Below are positions 12,201 to 24,981 of a stretch of 64,000 nucleotides of DNA, piece by piece (the stretch's first letter is position 1; the number at the start of each line of letters is the position of its first letter). The DNA lies in contig NC_034409.1 of assembly GCF_002078875.1 (NCBI RefSeq), forward strand, positions 18,916,877 to 18,980,876, read 5' to 3'. The translations under genes and the position numbers were made by a program. A model generated the notes under the pieces. The model was not told where the DNA came from and searched no databases. It worked only from the letters and a program-made list of their open reading frames with translations. Origin of the DNA: Numida meleagris (Eukaryota; Chordata; Aves; Galliformes; Numididae).

Positions 12201-13813
12201 GGTTTCTTCCAGTTGGTAAACTTTTGTATTTTAAGATTTCAGTAAAAGAAAGGAAACAATTCTAATTTTGAAACATGATATGAAATTTGTTCATACTGAG
12301 GAGGGAAGTAGTTTCAGAGAACACCTTTTTCAAAGGCGTGTGATTCTATCTTCACCTCTCAGACTTATTGTCAGTATCTGTGCTAGGCTGGGCATTACTT
12401 AGGTATTGCAGATTCAATAATCAGAGAAATTCCATATCCTGAAGCTTTATGAATCTGACATTCAAGGCAGGAAAAGTAAAGAGATTAAGTGATAGAGGAA
12501 AAAGCAGTTAAAAAAAAGGAGCACCGGAAAGCCGATTTACCATGTGACATTTGGAGCCCATTCAAGTCATGATGAGTCTTAGCACTGACTTCAGACATTT
12601 CAGTTCATTGAGAGCTGACATTCAGAATAACAATATTATAATGACTCTTAAGAGATCTTTGAGAGAAAATCTGAAGTGATTCAGAGGATGATTCATTTAT
12701 ATTGATAGCAAAATACCAGCAGTAGCTAAACATGACAGATACAGTGTGTGCAGAGATAGCCAAGCCAATTCTAAATTGGAGTTTTGAGCATGTATTTGTG
12801 ATTTAGTCATCTGGATAATACACTGTGAGTTGTGAGAAACCAACATTAACTTAAAAGCATCTTGTTACTGCCAGGATGGGTATTCACAAAGGTAGAAAAC
12901 ATTTGTCCTCTTAAAAATGACCGTGATCAGTTTTGGGGTGTGATTCAGACTAATAATTTAAGACATGATCCCTGACATTGTTTTCTGGCTAATTTATATT
13001 AAAGGAATTGAATTTAATTCAACTCATGCTTCCTCTGTTTTACAGAATTTGGCACTCATACCTCTGTTGACTCATCATCTGTGATGACAAAATTGAGTTG
13101 CAAGAGCACCATAGGTCAAAGTGTCTGTAGCTGCACTGCATGTCTTTACCATTTGCACTTTTGTTGGTGAAAAACCTTGTAGGTCTCTTTGGCACCTTTT
13201 GATGCAATGTACTATGGGATGTGGAAGTTGTACAACACAAGAAAAGAAGTTCATACCACAGATACAGTGGTTGGAGATTTCAATTTGTCCAGGTAGCACA
13301 AATAAGGAGTTCAGAATATTAAAAATATATATGTAATTATATGTGGATTATATATGTGGATAATGGTAAATCTCCTTTCCACTGTGGCATTCTGACCACT
13401 CCCTTATCTCTGCCATTTACTCTGCTACCTGGAGCTTGTGTGCCTCCATTTTCTGGTGGTATCTATGACAATGTTGATGCCACTATCTTGGATTTCAAAG
13501 AGCTATCCAGTAAAATAACACCCTTCATGTCAGGATTTTTCAGAGTTCATGGACATTGACAGTCTAGACAAAAAAAAACACTTGTTTGTAATGAACCAGA
13601 GCAAACTGAGGTATTAAAAGACAGTCTCCAATCTGTTAATATCATAGACTGGCCACTCAGAGACTATACACTGCCTTTGCTTTTCAGCAGCATCAACCTA
13701 TACTAGCATGAAAAGTTTTTGCATTTTCTCTTTCACTGAAAAATTTGCAAGGCTTCCCTCACAGAGAACAAAAGAGGAAATCAGTGCAAATACCTTCCTT
13801 CTGATTTACTTTG
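9292..13813. other. Unassigned DNA, no gene recognised
   Basis: AT-rich. At 11335-11770 two overlapping plus-strand frames of 77 and 91 codons are open. The second has a hydrophobic stretch (near residues 30-65), but neither starts or ends like a clear exon and no family is recognised. An AATAAAT run lies at 10788-10812. No CR1 copy could be recognised in this stretch. Confidence 0.5.
10788..10812. repeat. AAATAAT simple repeat
   Basis: Short AT-only array of AAATAAT-type units. Ordinary low-complexity sequence. Confidence 0.8.
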
Positions 13814-13877
13814 CATTATTACTATTAATATTACTATTACCATTACTATTACCATTACTCGTGCCATTACTATTATA
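13814..13877. repeat. ATTACT/ATTACC hexamer array
   Basis: About ten degenerate units of ATTACT and ATTACC (with ATTAAT and ATTACTCGTGCC variants). In one plus-strand frame the array is read as Leu/Pro-rich sequence and closes a 61-codon open frame at 13893. That open frame is a by-product of the repeat rather than a gene. Confidence 0.85.
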
Positions 13878-14067
13878 TTGCCACTTAAAATGATGCAGAG
13901 GCCGGTCTGTTTTTGAAAGGAATTTTCTTCTGGACATCTCCTGTCAACCAAACACACCTCCTTATTAGAACACAGAAGGGAGCCTGGGGAGAGATCTGTG
14001 GAGGCAAAGATATTGTCTACAAGTAAAATAATAATTTCTGGGATTGTTCTTAGGCTCTTCAGATAGA

Positions 14068-14325
14068 ATGGCTCACAGATATAACAATAAAAAGATTAAG
14101 GTGATCCTATCCAAACTGGCTCCTTGGCGTGGCGTCATGCTGGGGGAGCCTCCAGTTCAGAACATCCTAGCAGTTTACAATGGCAGAAGAGCGAGATTTG
14201 AAGCCTGGGAACATGATCTGACTCTGTTTACTCTATTGTGGAGATACAACCAAAGAGGACAGAAACCTGTGCAGGTTATTTTTGCTGATAATTCCTTACT
14301 TGTACATGCGTCAGAATCAGTGTAG
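14068..14325 (+). other. Open frame of 85 codons, coding status unknown
   Basis: Runs from an ATG at 14068 to TAG at 14323-14325 and contains no repeat recognised here. The frame is open back to about 14044. A possible splice acceptor (TTGTTCTTAG) ends just before the ATG, near 14053. The predicted 85-residue product is basic, has no clear signal peptide or membrane segment, and is not recognised as any family. Open frames of this length are expected by chance in 64 kb, so this is listed only because local composition and codon pattern are a little more gene-like than the surroundings. Confidence 0.15.
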
Positions 14326-17300
14326 CTGTGAGTTTGGGACCAAGCAATTCTCCTGCTTTTCTTTGTTATTCTCTAAGACATCGCCAAGTTCCCCTTCCCC
14401 CATAAAACTTGTTTCCTGAGTCCTTTTATTTCCTATAGGTTTTTCCCTCTCTTTTTTACACTGCACCTTCAATAAGAACACCTCTGCTACAAAAGAAAGC
14501 TTCTTTGTTCTTTAGTTTGGGGATTTTCCATTTTTTTTCCTGTGTAGTTTCCCAGAGATAAGCTTAAACAGGTTTTCCAGCACGTATTCTCTTTAGTTCA
14601 TCCTCTTGATAACGATATTTTTGTTTGTGCTGTAACTTTTTCCAAAAGGGTGGGGAGGTATGTTGGAAAACTAGTCTTCTGATGGCTAGCTATGCATTGA
14701 AGCATTTATTGACAGCAATAACAAGAACTAGGATTATTTAAATTAGCTCATAGACAAATTCCCCAAAAAATCAGGTTATACTCACATGGCCTAATCCTGG
14801 CATAGAAAGCAGTGCTTCCTTCTGTATTCTTCAAAACTATCTTTCACGGTTTAACTTGACAATCAAAGCTTTGTATGGCTTTTGATGTCTTTTATGATTT
14901 TAGCAATCTTTTTTTAAATAATAATGTTCAGGTAGCATTTAATCTGGCAAATATTGTGCCAGTAACACAAAGAGCTCTAGTAGAATTTCTTTTACCAATT
15001 AAAAAAGAGTTTCTACATGCTCCAAACATTTGTCTTCTTTATATGAAACAAGAAATTTCTTGTGTAATTTGGTTTTCCACAAATGAAGATCTTAATGCTG
15101 ATGAATGACTCCGATGGGTAATCAGGTAAATAAACATTTTAATTTAGTGCAGACATGGTCCTATATCATTTGAATAACAGTCTTAATAAATAAGCACATG
15201 TAGTTTTGTCAGAAAAAAAGTGATGAAATTCTCAAGTGTCACTCTAAACGGCCACAGTTTACACAATAGTGTTAAATATCACTCTTCATCTTCTGTGAAA
15301 GACATCAGTGGTTCAGGTATAGAAATACAAGCAGAAATATGGAATTTGGGTACTTGGATGGAATTATAATGAATGGAACAACATCCATTATGTCTATTTC
15401 CATTCTGATAACATTTAAACATATCACAAATTTTATGAGACATGATGTCCCATTAAAAAGTCCAGTCTGTGTACTTAGGTTTCTTTATGGCCACATGACT
15501 ACAGTGACCTTAAGAGCAGGAGAGAAGCTTATTTGTTTAGCTCCAAATTCATAGAGCAAACTGAAAAATCCATGTAAAAGAAGAATTATTTACACAAATA
15601 TCAAATGAACTCAGCACCGCTTTTCAGCTCTATGCATTTCCTTTCAAGCAAGAATGCTTTTTGGAACTGCAGAACACAGCTCTGATTCTCTGTGATGTTC
15701 TCTGAGCTACAACCACTGCTGTGCAATATTAGAAGTGTATTAGAAGTACGGTGAGCTACCAGTATGGGGCACGTGGACACTGAAGTACAAATGTGCTTGG
15801 AACTTCTTGTATTGATAGACCCATAGTGTTGAGTAAGTTTTCTTTAACCACAGCAGTTTTTTAAGGCCATGTTGTGGCCTTTTTTGTTTGATTGTTTGGT
15901 TGATATTTGTTTGTATGCTTGTTTCCTTTTTTGTTGTTGATGATGGTGGTGCTTTTTTTTTTTTTTTTTTTTTTTTTTTGAATGCTTAATTTCACCTATT
16001 TATCCAAAATACCTTAAAAAAACTCAGAGGGCCACATTCTTAGCATGTCGTTGGTGGATCTGTGCTCATGCAAGCTACCAAGGAATATAGTTCAACTGTA
16101 AATCAGATTGAAATCACAAAGCAGAGTGTGATGTATGTTTTCAGCCCAGACAGTGAAGGGGTAGGTGAAATAATAATGTGTTACATAAGGATTTTATAGA
16201 TTTAAATATTAAATCAATAGAAGATTAGAAGAAAGGCAAGAGTATAATGTTTAACATATCAAAATTTTCATTACTAAAAAAATTAATATGCTCTTGTGCA
16301 TTTCTGCATTTCTAATTCCAAAATACAAAGAATGCATATTTAAGACTTCCTGTGAGCACTAATAACACTAGAATTAAGTCTGAGACAATGCAGAAAAAAT
16401 GTTGCAGAAGTGACAATTACTGAGATGCTTCATAGATTCGAGGCATCTTCGGATCAGTTTCTCCAGCACTTCTGAGAAATAAAACAGAAACCAAAATGTG
16501 ATGACAAATAACAAATAACAGGAAGACAACCTTCTTGTGCTTGCAGATCTGCTCTGCCATTGATCATCTCCAGGTTTGACTTTACCTCATAAAATGGGAA
16601 ATAACAAAAATAAATAGCATAAAACTTTAAGGGCAAAATTACAACATATAGCCACAGGCCGGCATGGGTTTACAGCTACTCCTGAGAGCCTGAGCTGTCT
16701 GCCTCCTGCAGCCCCCTCTTGTGCTCAGGCCTTTAGTATTTATTTATGTACAACTTGATTTGGGGAAGAGAAGGATTTGTCACTCACTCAAACCCTCACA
16801 CTGTGCAGGGCAGTCCCGCAGTGGGTAGGGACAGCTGCTCTGACATGACTTTGGCCCATGGGAGCAGGAATTGTTCCTCCTCTCTTCGCATGCACTGCAG
16901 CCCAGAGCGGAGGCCCTGCAGCTATACTGAGTAGCTCTCAGGTAGTAAGCTGTGCACAGTGCTTATTCTCTAGAGGACAGAAACAGTCTTTAAAAAAGAA
17001 TGATGTTTCCCTGTGGAGACTGAAACATTCTCTGATGTTCCTAGGGACCAGGTCTTATCCTGTTTATAACAGAGCTTTTAAGGAAAACAAGGCTTAGCAA
17101 GCTAAGCAAAGCTTTAGTGTCACAAATTCAAACAATTTTACAGGAATTCAAGCAGCAAATCCCTGTGCTTTGCATTGAAACTGCTGGAAGTACAGATAAA
17201 TTCCTATCTACAGTAGATATAACTCTGTGTTGATTATGACTTTATATTACTCTCCTTATGAACATAATATCAATTTAAGCAAGGAGTTTCCATAACCTGC

Positions 17301-19130
17301 GTATCAATTAGCTCTGTAAATGCTACATAATTTGCATTGAGGAGCTGAGCTGAACCTACACACCATGAGTAGCAGCACAAGTCAGGGCTGGTCAGGGTTG
17401 TGGCACAGTGTACCCGTGCGTGGTGTGACTGACTCAGGGCATTCTGTTTTGAGATATAGTCACCATGCTGAAAAAAACAACCAACAGCTGTAAAATTATC
17501 TAAAAGCTGCTGGGGGAAAAAAAAAAAAGAAAAATAAAATAAAAAACAAGCTGTTTCTGATATCGATTGTCCCTAAAACTGTGGGTGGCAGTAGTGTCCA
17601 GGGAGAGGGAATTCTTGGTAGCCTCCTCCACAGCCCTGACAGACATCCAGTGAATGTTTCTGGAGGAGGCAGCACTAATTGCTGCCCCAAGACTGGAGGG
17701 CCAAGCTCACAATGGGCAAACACATTAGTTTGTAAATGAAGGATTAAGTCAGGAACTCTTGCTAATAACCCAGTTCAGCAACTCTACAATCACCACAGTA
17801 TGATGGTGAGTAATTTGTGATGTTTGCAAGCATTAGCTCAGTTACCCTCTAATTGACTAAGTTTCCTGTTCTGGATAGCTCTGATGGTACTTGGAATCAT
17901 TCTCTAAGAGGATCTTTAAATAATGCTCCATGTGTCATGGCACATGTGGCATTCCTGACTTCCACTTGTAGCTTTCCTCGTATGGATGATTTATGGGTTT
18001 GTGTAAATCATTCTCAAACATAAGTGTGTGCCTGTTCTTTTGCTGATTCATACTGCCTCCATTGTAAGTAAAGCTATGCCCTCGGACAACCTTCATTATC
18101 TGCAGGCTTTTCCTGCCTTGAATCTGAATTCACAGGAAAAAACATAGCTCCTCAGAAATTTCCAACTCCAGCCAATTCTTTTATATTTTGTCTGCCTGAA
18201 ATGTATGTTGAATATCTTCTGCACAAACAGGTGTTACGAAGCATGACTTCTGTGGCACAATCAGCATTCCCACTGTCCTGCTGGTAAATAATTGCATGAC
18301 AACTGGGGGAAAGTTGAAATTCGTTGGAAGTGAAGATGCCTCTGATTTGCCCTCTCCAGTGCAATATGTACAAAAAGATTTCAAGGTCACCTTTAAAATC
18401 TCCAGTTCTGGTTAACTATGCTTTCATGTGCTAATTTCTAATAATGATTAAAATACAATGACATTTTTTGCAAGGGCATTATGAAAGTGCAAGGCAGTAT
18501 ATGAAACAAGTATTTCACAGTGAACACCAAATTCCTGCAATTGTAACTAACAAAGCATTCAACGAATGATCCATAAAATATGCTATACTTTCCACATATG
18601 AAATGCAAATGCATTTTTTAGAAGCAATTGAGGTTTTCAAGCCCAGTGAGGGAATTCCCTTCATCAGTTTTGGAAATCTCAGCCAACATGTCAGAATCAG
18701 GTAGTCTAATGCAAACAGTCGTACCTCGCAATGTTGCTCATTTCCCCATACTTACAGAGGAGCTGACTGTGACAGAGGAGTACAAGATGGTTTACTCATG
18801 GCTTTTTTTCAGTGAATCAACCCCTTTCCTTTGTTCGAACTTTGTCCTTCTGCTTCTAAGACTTGCTGAAATCACCAGACCTCACAACCTTCTCAGACCA
18901 CTGGAACGAATAATAGTGTAAAATCAGCTTAGTGAACTTGAGTAACGCTTCAGGATTGCAAAAGAACTATTACCTAAAAATAAGCACCCTAGAGTGATCT
19001 GCAAACTGAATTGTGAAAGTTTCTTTCCTTCTGTGCTGAAAGTGGTTAAAGTGATCAGAACAGGGAAGAGGAACAAACTAAACTGGATTTACTACTCCTA
19101 ATGCATGGAGGGCTTGGATTTTTTAGAGGT
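14326..19130. other. Unassigned DNA with poly-T and A-rich tracts
   Basis: No gene recognised. It contains a 27-nt pure T run at 15953-15979, an A-rich tract at 17517-17548 and a G+C-richer patch at about 16655-16935. Several octamer-like ATTTGCAT or ATGCAAAT words occur (for example near 17329 and 18603), which is not enough to call an enhancer. Confidence 0.5.
15953..15979. repeat. Poly-T run, 27 nt
   Basis: Uninterrupted T run preceded by a TTG/GAT/GGT-rich stretch. It has no adjacent recognisable retroposed body and could be simple expansion. Confidence 0.95.
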
Positions 19131-19140
19131 GTGCTGTGTG

Positions 19141-19280
19141 GGTCATACTCTTCTCATGCAAAGCTCAAAGTAAAATGTCCATTGACAACAGTAGGAACAG
19201 TGTGAAACTCTACCCTACAATTTACTGATATGATCTCCATGTAAAGAATAGAACAAGGATCCTGCTCCCATAGCAGGTAA
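19141..19280. repeat. Possible relic of an old amniote interspersed repeat
   Basis: The stretch holds 'catgcaaagctcaaagtaaaatgtccattgacaacagtagga' and, downstream, 'aaggatcctgctcccat'. This resembles, in order, a repeat common in reptile and bird non-coding DNA that is built around 'aaactcccattgacttcaatggga' and ends 'gcaggatc'. The comparison is from memory and the match is weak. Confidence 0.3.
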
Positions 19281-19948
19281 TTCATAGCCTAGATGCAGCA
19301 AATAGAGCAAATAGAGCAACCATATTTGCAAAGGAGAATGCTGAGAGGCAGTGGAAAGTTGTAGTTATAATACAGCGCAGTGTCTCACTTGTGGCATATT
19401 TACATCTTGTGAGATTTTCATGTGTTTTGATTTTAGTTTCATTTTAGTCGTTTGCCCTGATTAATTGATGAATGCAATGTGTGTCATTATTTTGAGAAGA
19501 AATATAGTTTATATAATGTGAAATTCCTTCAAGGAATTGAATGGTAGATTTAGTATTAGATTAATACTAGATCTCAAATCCCACATTCCTACTGTAAGCT
19601 TGTCTTACAGAAGAGCAGCTTTGAACTCTGGATTGGACCTACATTCCAGAATTCACCCAGAAGTCCAGAGTACAGACTTGCCAAACAGAAGTGAATAATG
19701 TAATATCTATTATCAGACAGAAACAATGTAGAGGAAAGCTAATAATAGATTTAAATCCATCAAAGAACAGACACACAAAAAGTATTAGATGCCTTCCTAT
19801 TTACACTGAATATTGGAATTTTAAAGGAGTTGTCAGGAAACGTCCATTATAAGAAGATACGTGGTAAGTATCCTGCCATTTAGGAGTCAGTCAATGAGCA
19901 CAAGACACCTTTTGAAATGAAAGACACATGACGCTTCTCCTCAGGACA

Positions 19949-20131
19949 TCCTATCCTATCCTATCCTATCCTGTCCTATCCTGTCCTGTCCTGTCCTATC
20001 CTGTCCTGTCCTGTCCTGTCCTGTCCTGTCCTATCCCGTCCTATCCTATCCCGTCCTGTCCTATCCTGTCCTGTCCTGTCCTGTCCTGTCCTGTCCTGTC
20101 CTGCCCTGTCCTGCCCTGCCCTGTCCTGTCC
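19949..20131. repeat. TCCTG/TCCTA pentamer array, about 36 units
   Basis: A 183-bp array of 5-bp units, mainly CTGTC and CTATC in the registered frame, with some CCGTC and CTGCC variants. The left end is richer in the A form, the middle almost pure in the G form, and the right end has the C-rich variants. Because five is not a multiple of three and the units contain no stop codon on the plus strand, the array produces a 95-codon open frame that reads as repeated Ser-Cys-Pro-Val-Leu. I regard that frame as a by-product. Confidence 0.95.
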
Positions 20132-20992
20132 ATTTCTATCCATCTATGCTGGGCCACATGCCACTTTAAAGTAGATTGTAGCCTGCTGTTTGAACATACA
20201 TGTAACTCTCTGTGAACATCTATTTTAGCTCATTTACAAGTGATTTAGCTCAGCTCTTCAGCGGAGCCTTTTAATTCTGTGTAGAGAGTTAGATCCATTC
20301 TCTTTCATGAATGTAAGATGACTTACATTCACTGACAACGGGCCTGAACATAATGCTCCAAACTGTTAACTCCCTGGGATGGTAGGTGATAGTAGAAGTC
20401 TTATAAGAAAATTCTTACCAGCAATGCTATTGTCTAATTTACTAACGATAGCAGGTTTAGGTTTGTCATGGGGAGGCAACTTAAGTTGTGACAATGGAGA
20501 CCCTACAGTAAACAGACTCTGATGGTTTACAACACTATGTTCCTACTTCCTTAGAGGACAGCTGTTTTCACCTATGTTCAGATAAAGATGACAACAAATT
20601 AAACTTGCCTTTTCTACCAGCTATGCAGGCATATGGATCCATCTTAACCAACCCAACTTAAAATATGAAAACACATGTTGGAAAAACTACATTTTTTGTG
20701 TGCTTGCTGTAAGAGCTTTAGAAAATCCATGGGGATTGAGGATAATGGAGGAAAAGGCTATTTATCTAATAGTTTTGTCAGCAGCATTGTTCATACACTA
20801 ACCAGTGAGCCTGACACGAGACAACTGGAGGAATACTTCTGAAAACTGTTTCTGCCTTGAAGTAGTATTTTTATTTATTTATGAAATGGCAAATGAAAAA
20901 AAGTACTTACTATACTTCTTTTTACCGCTGTCCTTTTTACTCCATCACATTTATTCTTATTATAGATATGTTTCAGTGGCAGTTTAAGCAGG

Positions 20993-21012
20993 TTTTTTTT
21001 TTTTTTTTTTTC
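20993..21012. repeat. Poly-T run, 20 nt
   Basis: Uninterrupted T run. No associated retroposed sequence recognised. Confidence 0.95.
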
Positions 21013-21609
21013 CCTCTGTCTAAATAAATACTGTAAATTGTAAAACCCCTTTGGTCTACTAAGGGTTATGTGTCTGAGAGGGGAGTGCTTAAAGGGCTTG
21101 CCAACTTCTCATTGTTCCCAATTAGTCAAAAAAAAAAAAGGCATAGCTGTGGCTTAATTAAATTTATGAACCAAAGAAACATCCTCATGCCTTTGCCCAT
21201 GTTCTTTATGGGGGTAAAATGTCCTTTTAAGAATAGCACTATTTTTAAAAGGGTTCACCTCCTTTGAAGTTGGTTATGTAGGACAGGCACAACCCTTGTT
21301 GGAATACTCCCCCTTGGAATACTTGTCTCTCACTTTCCACTGTAGCACGATTACTTCTTCAGACCAGATATCTGATGGCTAATTTTGATGAAAAGAGTCC
21401 CATCCTTTCTTATCTCCCTAGTGCTCATGGAGTCAATATGCCTAATTAGGGTGACTGATGATCTCTCCTGACCTAACAGTGACTTAGCATATTTACTCAC
21501 ATTTTTTTCATGCTGTACAGAAATTATGAAACACTTAAATGCCAATTGATGGAAAATGGGGCCCAACGTTCAGAAGAGACAGCAGCTGATTCAGAGATAA
21601 AGCTGATCT

Positions 21610-21705
21610 CTGAATGGAGCAAGCTCTGCTCCTCTGTCATGCTCATGTAAACCCGGAATAATCCCATTAACAGCAGTATAAACCAGAAAGGACTTCAGAT
21701 CACTG
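21610..21705. repeat. Probable relic of an old amniote interspersed repeat
   Basis: Contains, in order, 'gctctgctcctctgt', 'catgtaaacccggaataatcccatt' and 'cagtataaaccagaa'. This matches the pattern of a palindromic repeat widespread in turtle, crocodile and bird DNA ('gtgtaaatccggagtaactccattgaagtcaatggagttacaccagtgtaaa'). The central 'gaagtcaatggagttaca' part is mostly missing. Identification is from memory of the motif. Confidence 0.4.
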
Positions 21706-24700
21706 TACTCAACTGCTTGTTTACATTTGTTTTTGTATTGTTTACATTTCCAGAAGTGCTCATCTTTTCCTACTCATTTTTGGTTATTATTACTATTGTT
21801 GTTTTGCAGTGAAAATCATTTTACCTCCTAACTTTGTATTTTCCAAGTTTTAGCTCAGAGATGGATTTTAAGAAACAAACAAACAAATAAATAAGCATTG
21901 TCATTAGGAATGTGAATCAAGAAATATGATGTACTTCTCATTAATGTTTTAAAAAATTCATTTGCTAAGAAAGTGGGAGGATTTACTTCTATCTAGTAAT
22001 TTATGGTTAATTACACATTCTAAAATACTACTTACAATAATGTAACGTGATGTTCTGGGTTATTTTTGTAACCATGTAACCTTCATTTCTTGTATGTAGT
22101 GTTTCTAATGGGACTCACAGTGTTCTCAGGAAATTATGGGCTGAGCTTTGTACCTTTCAGAAAAAAAGAAAAAAAAAAAGATAATTAAAAGTACCATCAG
22201 CATAAGAAAATTCTTGCACTCTCATATCAGCAGGCTTAAATTATGTTGCTGATGGTATTTACAAAATATCTGTGGCAAGTACAGTGTGTCTGTGCTAAAG
22301 TCAATGAAGCATACAATGAACAGGACACAGTCACATGAGAGTTGAATTCATTCCAGTTTGTACTCTGGAATTTTTTTTTTTTTCACTCAGATGATTGCAG
22401 TGACCAACATGTGATTCAGAGTGAGGAACACTCAGGTCAGGCCTGCAGAAGCTGGTGGCAGAATGCCTAAAAGCAGTTCAGACCAGGAATGTTTGTGTGT
22501 GGTAGTTCAGAGAGTGTCACATGCTGATAGATATAATTTTTGAGACAGTGCCAGCACAGCTGGGACTGTTTCATGCTGACATACTAACAAGGTGTTCTGT
22601 TGAATGGTAAACGTTATCTTGAGATAACGCCTGAAAACTGAATAACCCTTGTCACTGATGTGGCTAGCTCTTCCCTTCTTCCAGCATCTTTCCAGGTGCT
22701 GGGTCTCTCCTAAGCAGAGGCACCTCTCAGAGCAGAGCTCAATTTCTCAGATGTTCGTTAGTCACTGTGAAAGAACTTCCTTGAATTACTTAATTATATT
22801 ACACATGTACATACATTATACTAATACATTGTACCGATGTCCTTAACTATTTAAGTTGACAACATATTTTAAAATAATGTCACCATGATGCAGCAATTGC
22901 AAAATGAGAGCTCCTTAGGAACACTGCAGTTGCTCTGTGTATGTGCATTAGGCCACAGCTAAGTCTATGCAGAGTTCCCCGTGCATTCACACTGCACACT
23001 GCCTAGTTTTTGTGCACTGCTAACCCACTGTTTTCTTATTCCCTGCGTCACTCAGGCCCCCCTCAGCCCTGACGCTGCTTTTCAGGGAAGAGTGCTACAG
23101 CATTTAGCAGAGAGAGGCCCCTGGTTGTGTCCCCATACACACAGCAGGTGCAGAAACAGTAACACAGCAATCTGGGAACAGCTTTTTGTTTAGATGCCCC
23201 AAGCTGAATTGGCAATAGAGATGTCTTCGTGTGCTTCTGTCTTTCTGACTCATCTTAGCCAAACTATTTTGGGTGTTCCCTGAAAATAGCAGTTGAAAGC
23301 TACTGAAACCATTTCTCTGACAGCAGCAGTTTTTTTTCTTTTCAGAGGAAAACTTTGCTGTCCTGTCACATGTCAAGGGCAGAAAATCCTCACCTACATA
23401 TTTGATAGAGCACCAAATTCTAGCACTTCACATATTATTTAAAACTCCCCCACATTAATCAGACCATGGATTTAGGGAGATCATTAGTATTTAAAATTAG
23501 GTTCCAGACTCCTTGTCATTAAGTTGCCCTTCTGAAGGAAGCCACGCTGTAGGTATGGAACATATAAATAAACACAAATTAGGCTGGACTATTTAGGGAA
23601 GTGGAGTTAATGCACAGGTGTACCAGTGCTATTACCTTTCTGACAAACACTCGTGAAAAAGCAATAACTGTAGACAAAAAGGCTCACTGGTATGAAGGTA
23701 AAGCACAGATCTTGCAGCCATGAAACATTTTTTTCTCCAATATTCTGCTGCATCTTTTCTGTTTCAGCCATGTGATTGTCTCAGCAGATCTATGATGCTA
23801 CTGATGGACTCTATCTTTGGCAGGATTGAGGAAGTTAATTGACAATATACTATTGCCATTGTGTTTGTATTACATTCACAGGGTTATGCTCAATCTAGAG
23901 GGTAATTTATAAGAGCAGATGCTGTCTTTTTTTTGTTTTTCTTTTCTTTTTTTTTTAATGAAGAACCTGTTGTAAATCATCAGCCGTAGTTATTAAGCCA
24001 ACCTTTTTCGCCATTTGTTGGGCACAGAGAAGCAAACAGTGCAGAAATAGGAACATGAGGAAAGCTGTATATTTAAATGCTGGTAAGAAAATTATTTTTG
24101 TCACTGATTTGAAGAGCTGGTTTTCTAGACATTAATAAGCAGGGATTTCTAATTGATAGGAGTTGTTGCAGCATTTCAGTCAAGACTATGGGTCTAAATA
24201 AATAATTAAATCTTCTGACTTGAGTCAGGGTACTTTTGTAAAACATCCATGGGTAGCATTTGGTACGTATTCATTAAATAAACTTTTAAAATATCTGAGA
24301 CTGATATTCATTCACTTTTGCTAGTTATAGTCACCTGCGTATTTATCATAACTTTCTGAAGAAGTTACAGAACTCCACATGGAATTGAGATGTTCACTGG
24401 ATTATGCACATATTTATTTGGCTTGTACTGATAATAGTTATTTTTTGTTAAGTATTTTGATAGTAAGATCGTGTTTGAAAGGAGTGAAGAAAATAAGATT
24501 GCTCCTGTATCTATTTATTAGAAATTCCAGGATAGACATCAGTACTATCCATTTAACACATTATTATGGTCGTCAATTAAACAACAGTACTATCATTATG
24601 CAAAAGGATATCCAGCCCTTCACAGCATCATATATTCTTTTTCACTTATTTGCTTAGCTTTCTTTGCAGTAATCCACAGTCTGCAAAATCATGTTATAGA

Positions 24701-24935
24701 ATGTTGGGAAAAAAATCATTTCATAGCAAACAAGTATCCATCTGATTTAGCCAGATACCTGACAAATTTTGCCAGATGTTTGACAGACACCTCTTTAGAC
24801 ACAGGTCTGCAGATATCAGTTCTAGGAACAGACTGCTCCAAGATAAATGTAAATTACAGGCTCAAATGCAAATTATAGCTCAAAGCTTTCTCCGGTGATG
24901 CTTCTATTTTAATAGATTTCTAAGAAGGTGTGAAT

Positions 24936-24981
24936 CAGAATCAAGTGGTTATGTTATGCAGAATCAAGTGGTTGTGTTGCA
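24936..24981. repeat. Imperfect 23-bp tandem duplication
   Basis: CAGAATCAAGTGGTTATGTTATG at 24936-24958 is followed directly by a second copy at 24959-24981 that differs at only a few bases near its end. Local slippage product. Confidence 0.85.

Noticed and set aside
17320..18610. Octamer-like words (ATTTGCAT, ATGCAAAT) as an enhancer
   Set aside because: Such words are expected by chance at this base composition and conservation cannot be judged from one sequence.
19928..20215. 95-codon frame with repeated Ser-Cys-Pro-Val-Leu
   Set aside because: It is generated by a 5-bp repeat that lacks stop codons; the non-repeat ends are short and unlike any protein.
22612..22629. Perfect hairpin with 8-bp arms and 2-nt loop as a terminator or small RNA
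   Set aside because: Too short for a microRNA precursor, and hairpin terminators do not apply in vertebrate nuclear DNA.
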